Source of the DNA: Methanobacterium sp. ERen5
Lineage (GTDB): Archaea > Methanobacteriota > Methanobacteria > Methanobacteriales > Methanobacteriaceae
Direction of reading: 5' to 3'
Length of the DNA: 64,000 nt
NCBI GenBank assembly: GCA_024167805.1
Contig: CP099988.1
Coordinates: 2,479,001 to 2,543,000, forward strand
Below, in pieces: positions 60,754-64,000 of the stretch. The first letter of the stretch is position 1, and every line of letters starts with the position of its first letter. A program made the position numbers and the translations under genes. A model generated the notes under the pieces. It did not search any database. It worked only from the letters and a program-made list of their open reading frames with translations, and was not told the origin of the DNA.

Positions 60754-61370
60754 ATGCCCAAGGTAGTGCCCGAGTACAAGGAGCTTGCTAAAAAAAGATA
60801 ATCAAAGCAGCTTACACCCTTTTTGAACAGAAGGGATATCATTCCACCAGCATGGATGATATTGCAGCCGAAGTTGGGGTTAGCAAAGCCTCCCTCTACT
60901 CATACTTCAAAAGTAAGGAAGGTATACTGCTTGTCACAGTTGACCAGGCACTCACCGAACCATTCATTAAGACATTCAACGAAAATAAATCTGTGGATGC
61001 ATTTAAAGATTATTACCATACTCTAGCTGTTTTTGAAGGTCTATTACACCTGAATTATGTTTTAATATCCCTTGCAAACGATAATGATGATATTAAATTT
61101 AAGTTGATTGAAACCTATGAAACTAAGTTAAAGCTTCTTACAAGGTTTGTTTCAAAACAGCAAAGCCTTGGTGAGTTAGGATCAGATCTGGATCCCAGTG
61201 TAGTTGCCCAGCTATTAATGTCAGTTTATGGAAACATCACACTGGAGTTCATAGTAGGTGTAGATGAGAAAAGAATATCCAAAGAGTTTGAAGGTGCACT
61301 TAAATTAATATTGGAAAATAAAGAGGTAGACAAGGATCAAAGTAATTTAAATAGTTTTTTTAAAACTTGA
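60754..61370 (+). CDS. TetR family transcriptional regulator (one frameshift)
   Basis: A regulator of about 206 codons from ATG 60754. One base is missing at A7 60790-60796; restoring it gives K-K-K-I-I-K-A-A-Y-T-L-F-E-Q-K-G-Y and the HTH S-M-D-D-I-A-A-E-V-G-V-S-K-A-S-L-Y-S-Y-F. The C-terminal ligand domain is of the general TetR_C type. It overlaps the convergent rhodanese gene by 11 bases at the 3' end. Targets besides its own promoter are unknown. Confidence 0.85.
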
Positions 61371-61710
61371 CTGGAAGACCTTTATTGATCCACTTCGTTA
61401 TGCCGCCCTGCATGTTTTTAACATCTTCAAAGCCCAATTTATCCATTAGATTCATTGTATTCACACTTCTCCTTCCTGATCTGCAGTAAACCAAATATTT
61501 ATCTTTCCTACTGAGTTTTGAAAGTTCAGCCTCAAAATTATTAGAATGGAAGTCAAGGTTTAGGGCATTTTCTATCCTACTCTCTGCAAATTCTTCTGGT
61601 GTTCTGACATCTAAAACTATGAATCTTGGGTTAGACCTATTTTTAACAATGAGATCGTAGGCTTCAACCACGCTCACATCGTACTTATTCTTTTTTCCAA
61701 AACCTAACAT
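61360..61710 (-). CDS. Rhodanese-like sulfurtransferase
   Basis: A 116-residue single rhodanese domain with the active-site loop V-Y-C-R-S-G-R-R-S (catalytic Cys) and L-D-V-R-T-P-E-E-F. A short K-rich N-terminus may be membrane-proximal. It transfers sulfane sulfur to thiols or cyanide; the physiological partner is unknown. Confidence 0.88.
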   Translation of the reverse strand: MLGFGKKNKYDVSVVEAYDLIVKNRSNPRFIVLDVRTPEEFAESRIENALNLDFHSNNFEAELSKLSRKDKYLVYCRSGRRSVNTMNLMDKLGFEDVKNMQGGITKWINKGLPVKF

Positions 61711-61779
61711 AATTTTATATTGTATTTAAAATTTCTTAACCATTTCCATGATAATTACTTTTTGAAACAGAAAATTTGT

Positions 61780-62623
61780 GATGGAATATCCAAAATTCAG
61801 GCCACTTATTTGTGAATGGGACTGATTTTAATGCAAACTCTGCAGTAGATGGTGGGGCCATATAAGGAACAAAAACATTGATTCTCTCAAATTCAACATT
61901 TAAAAACAATCATTCCTACCATTTAAGGGGTGCAGTTCGCTACGATTCTAGTTATCTGTCGGCAGACAACTGCAAATTTTATAACAATAATGCAAAATTT
62001 AATGGAGGAGCAATTGTAGGTGTAGTAATAGATCAACCATTGAATATGGAGATAATTGGATGTAATTTCCTAAACAACACGGCACAAAATGGTGGTTCAA
62101 TATTTAACATAGGAAATTTGACAGTTAAAAATTATTCTATCTTTGAATCTAACTCTGCAGACACATCCTTTGGTGCAATATATAATCAGGGAAACACAAC
62201 ACTGCAAAATGTCCAATTTTATAATAACAACTGCACAATGTTAGGAGGGGCTGTTGGAGTTTATACTGGCATTTTAAGGGCGTCTAACTGTTACTTCACA
62301 GGAAATTCAGCAGGGAATTTGGGTGGAACAATTTCAAGTGCGAATCAAAACCTACCTTCCGAAATGTATCTAATTCAATGCATATTCAACAATAACACAG
62401 CTGGAATCTTCGGAGGAGCAGTATTTAGCACCGGAAATATTACAATTTCAGACTCAAATTTTGACTCTGACCATGCAACACAACGTGGGGAGCAGTATCC
62501 TGTGAGGGAAGTAATTTAACAATTAACAACTCTATTTTCTCACTGCACACAAGATCTGTCAGGGATGTGGCTGGTAATAGAGTGAAACTTTACACAACGA
62601 AATTTAAAACCGTAAAAGCATAA
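61780..62623 (+). pseudogene. Adhesin-like beta-helix remnant with Ig-like tail
   Basis: Plus-strand sequence encodes repeated beta-helix units (N-S-T-F-K-N-N-H-S, F-N-G-G-A-I-V, C-N-F-L-N-N-T-A-Q-N-G-G-S-I, F-G-G-A-V-F-S-T-G). An in-frame TAA near 61863-61865 and a frame change near 62490-62515 break it. The end, V-R-D-V-A-G-N-R-V-K-L-Y-T-T-K-F-K-T, is the C-terminus of an SbsA-like Ig domain as in the proteins at 32193 and 41418. There is no signal peptide or start. It is a remnant of a large surface protein. Confidence 0.7.
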
Positions 62624-62732
62624 AATATGCTATTTTTTCTTTTTTTATTGGATTTTAATATTATTTGACTGATCCTATACAGTTAAGGCAAGCTACACAG
62701 GATATTATATTTAGGAGAGTTATGATAATAGT

Positions 62733-63206
62733 CTACGAAGTTTTTATTCCGATTATATTTTTAACATCAACCAGTTTCCATATGTAAGATCTGTCTTCAT
62801 TGACTAGGGATTCTAACTCATCATTTGGTGAGTGACCTAAGGCAGCTAAAATATTTTTTGAAAGAGATTTATCCTCTATTAGATTTACGAAGCATTTTTT
62901 AACTTTTAATTTCTCTTCAATATTTTCGACCTGTTCTATACTTCCCTGTAAAGTTACAAAACGATACTCCGAGAGATCATCAGCGTATTTTTCTATTTCA
63001 ACAGCTACATTGGGATTTGCCTGAAACCTTTCAATTTTCTTTCCATATTTGGTTGACATGAAGTACATGAAATGACCATCAAAAACATATATAAACGGAG
63101 CTATATAGGGATATTCTCCTTTAAAACCAATTCTACTAACATAATTTTCCTTTATGAAATTATCGTATTCCTCTTTGTTCATCAATGGTATCTTATGGAT
63201 CTTCAT
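62733..63206 (-). CDS. PNPOx-like FMN-binding split-barrel protein
   Basis: A 157-residue protein of the pyridoxamine-phosphate-oxidase-like family: Y-V-S-R-I-G-F near residue 22, P-Y-I-A-P-F-I-Y-V near 33 and K-I-E-R-F-Q-A-N-P-N-V-A-V-E near 57. Members bind FMN or F420 and act as small reductases or flavin stores. A decayed paralogue lies at 40903-41214, so the gene was once duplicated. Confidence 0.82.
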   Translation of the reverse strand: MKIHKIPLMNKEEYDNFIKENYVSRIGFKGEYPYIAPFIYVFDGHFMYFMSTKYGKKIERFQANPNVAVEIEKYADDLSEYRFVTLQGSIEQVENIEEKLKVKKCFVNLIEDKSLSKNILAALGHSPNDELESLVNEDRSYIWKLVDVKNIIGIKTS

Positions 63207-63563
63207 AAACTGCCTCCAACGAAAAAATTTTACTTAATTAATATTTATTATTACTTTAAAATATAATTTTTTACAATGAAAGATGGGATTATTTCAAAGA
63301 GTTAACTCCAAAGTGTTTTATGGAATTAAATTTCCCAGCTCAATTGCCCATAACCTTAACGGGAATAAAATAGACGTTACTCATAATAAAAATATGATGC
63401 TGAATCTCAATTGTTTCATGTTTCACGAGAACTTCATTTATTTACATCAGAGGGGATTCCACATTCCTTCCCATGCATTAAACTCAGATCAAAATATAAT
63501 TTTGATAAATAGATAATCAAAATATAATTTTGTTTATACAGTTGGATTAACATATAAATTTTC

Positions 63564-64000
63564 ATGAAGGAAATTGATGAATCTCATTCAGCACCTAGAA
63601 ATAATGAGTTCTATGTATTATTGGGTGATGTAGTTTCTTCCAGAAAGATTAAAAACAGGGATAAATTTCAAAATCACTTAATAACTACTTATTCTGAATT
63701 AAATCAAATTTATGATGCTGACCTATATGCCAAATTAGACATAATAAAAGGTTCTGACGAGATAGGATGCGTACTCTATAGAATAGACCACTTATATGAA
63801 ATTATAAGTTCCATACTAAACAATATAAATCCTCATTATATGCGGTTTGTTTGTGTAAAGGGCATTATAGATACTGGAATATCTACAAAAAAGATTTCAC
63901 AAATGGATGGGCCAGTTTTTCATAAAGCCTCTGATTTAATGGATTCATTAAAGAAAGAAGAACTATTATTTCGAATGAATACCGAAAACAAAGTCATTGA
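63564..64000 (+). CDS. SatD-like protein, truncated by the window edge
   Basis: The frame opens at ATG 63564 and stays open to the last base (about 145 codons). F-Y-V-L-L-G-D-V-V-S-S-R-K-I near residue 17 and K-G-S-D-E-I-G-C near 70 are characteristic of SatD-family proteins, often encoded with a membrane partner and proposed to respond to acid or modulate other systems. The 3' end is outside the window. Confidence 0.7.
   Translation, partial: MKEIDESHSAPRNNEFYVLLGDVVSSRKIKNRDKFQNHLITTYSELNQIYDADLYAKLDIIKGSDEIGCVLYRIDHLYEIISSILNNINPHYMRFVCVKGIIDTGISTKKISQMDGPVFHKASDLMDSLKKEELLFRMNTENKVI

Noticed and set aside
63283..63516. 77-codon plus-strand ORF as a real gene
   Set aside because: No RBS, no recognisable family, and composition like neighbouring non-coding DNA.
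1..64000. tRNA or rRNA genes
   Set aside because: No tRNA T-loop/acceptor pattern or rRNA signature was noticed on either strand when reading by eye; a dedicated scan could still find one.

Overview
The window looks like part of a chromosome of a hydrogenotrophic methanogen of the order Methanobacteriales, most likely Methanobacterium. The evidence is AT-rich archaeal sequence with TATA-type promoters and strong GGAGGTG-type ribosome binding sites, an AqpM aquaporin whose selectivity-filter residues match the characterised methanobacterial protein, the DUF2193/DUF2180 pair, DUF2178-type proteins next to small HTH regulators, adhesin-like beta-helix fragments, an Ig-like/sortase fusion, and the archaeal HMG-CoA synthase/thiolase pair. 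No rRNA, tRNA or CRISPR array was seen.

Layout. 0-1 kb: flavodoxin/split-barrel fusion. 1.5-5.3 kb: PAS histidine kinase plus a receiver-PAS partner, both frameshifted. 5.4-8 kb: DUF2193-DUF2180-aqpM operon. 8.3-11.1 kb: cation/proton antiporter convergent with glutamate decarboxylase (pH homeostasis). 11.9-15.2 kb: FUSC-type membrane protein and a C45-type acyl hydrolase. 15.4-18.8 kb: PsbP-like lipoprotein, YprB-like nuclease, PolX. 19.3-23.6 kb: receiver-PAS kinase, MsrA, two small anchored proteins. 24-25.3 kb: Rieske ferredoxin and a heliorhodopsin. 25.6-30.5 kb: another receiver-PAS kinase, then an MBL hydrolase/TauE permease/TetR cluster with repeated operator-like sites. 30.9-46 kb: envelope proteins, a ferritin-like protein, a fifth PAS kinase and a stretch of decayed genes (about 40.5-46 kb). 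46.5-52.7 kb: transporters and small membrane proteins. 52.9-55.2 kb: an AAA ATPase with wHTH next to five 46-bp tandem repeats and about 0.8 kb of AT-rich non-coding DNA. 55.2-60.4 kb: reductase, formyl-THF cyclo-ligase, an unusual 1.1-kb non-coding stretch, then HMG-CoA synthase and thiolase (isoprenoid lipid pathway). 60.7-64 kb: TetR, rhodanese, adhesin remnant, split-barrel flavoprotein and a truncated SatD-like gene.

The most notable gene is the heliorhodopsin (about 24465-25289, minus): it keeps the retinal lysine and the counterion glutamate, yet sits in the genome of a strict anaerobe. It lies next to a Rieske ferredoxin gene and close to MsrA and several PAS kinases, so a light/redox-stress role is conceivable, but this is inference. 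Second, the 46-bp repeat array beside the ATPase looks like an iteron/initiator or autoregulatory module. Third, at least 18 reading-frame breaks in otherwise intact conserved genes are single-base losses, mostly in A or T homopolymers. This points to systematic base-calling error rather than decay, and I have merged such genes. Separate from these are true remnants with in-frame stops or deletions (40903-41214, 42648-43070, 45671-45957, 61780-62623).
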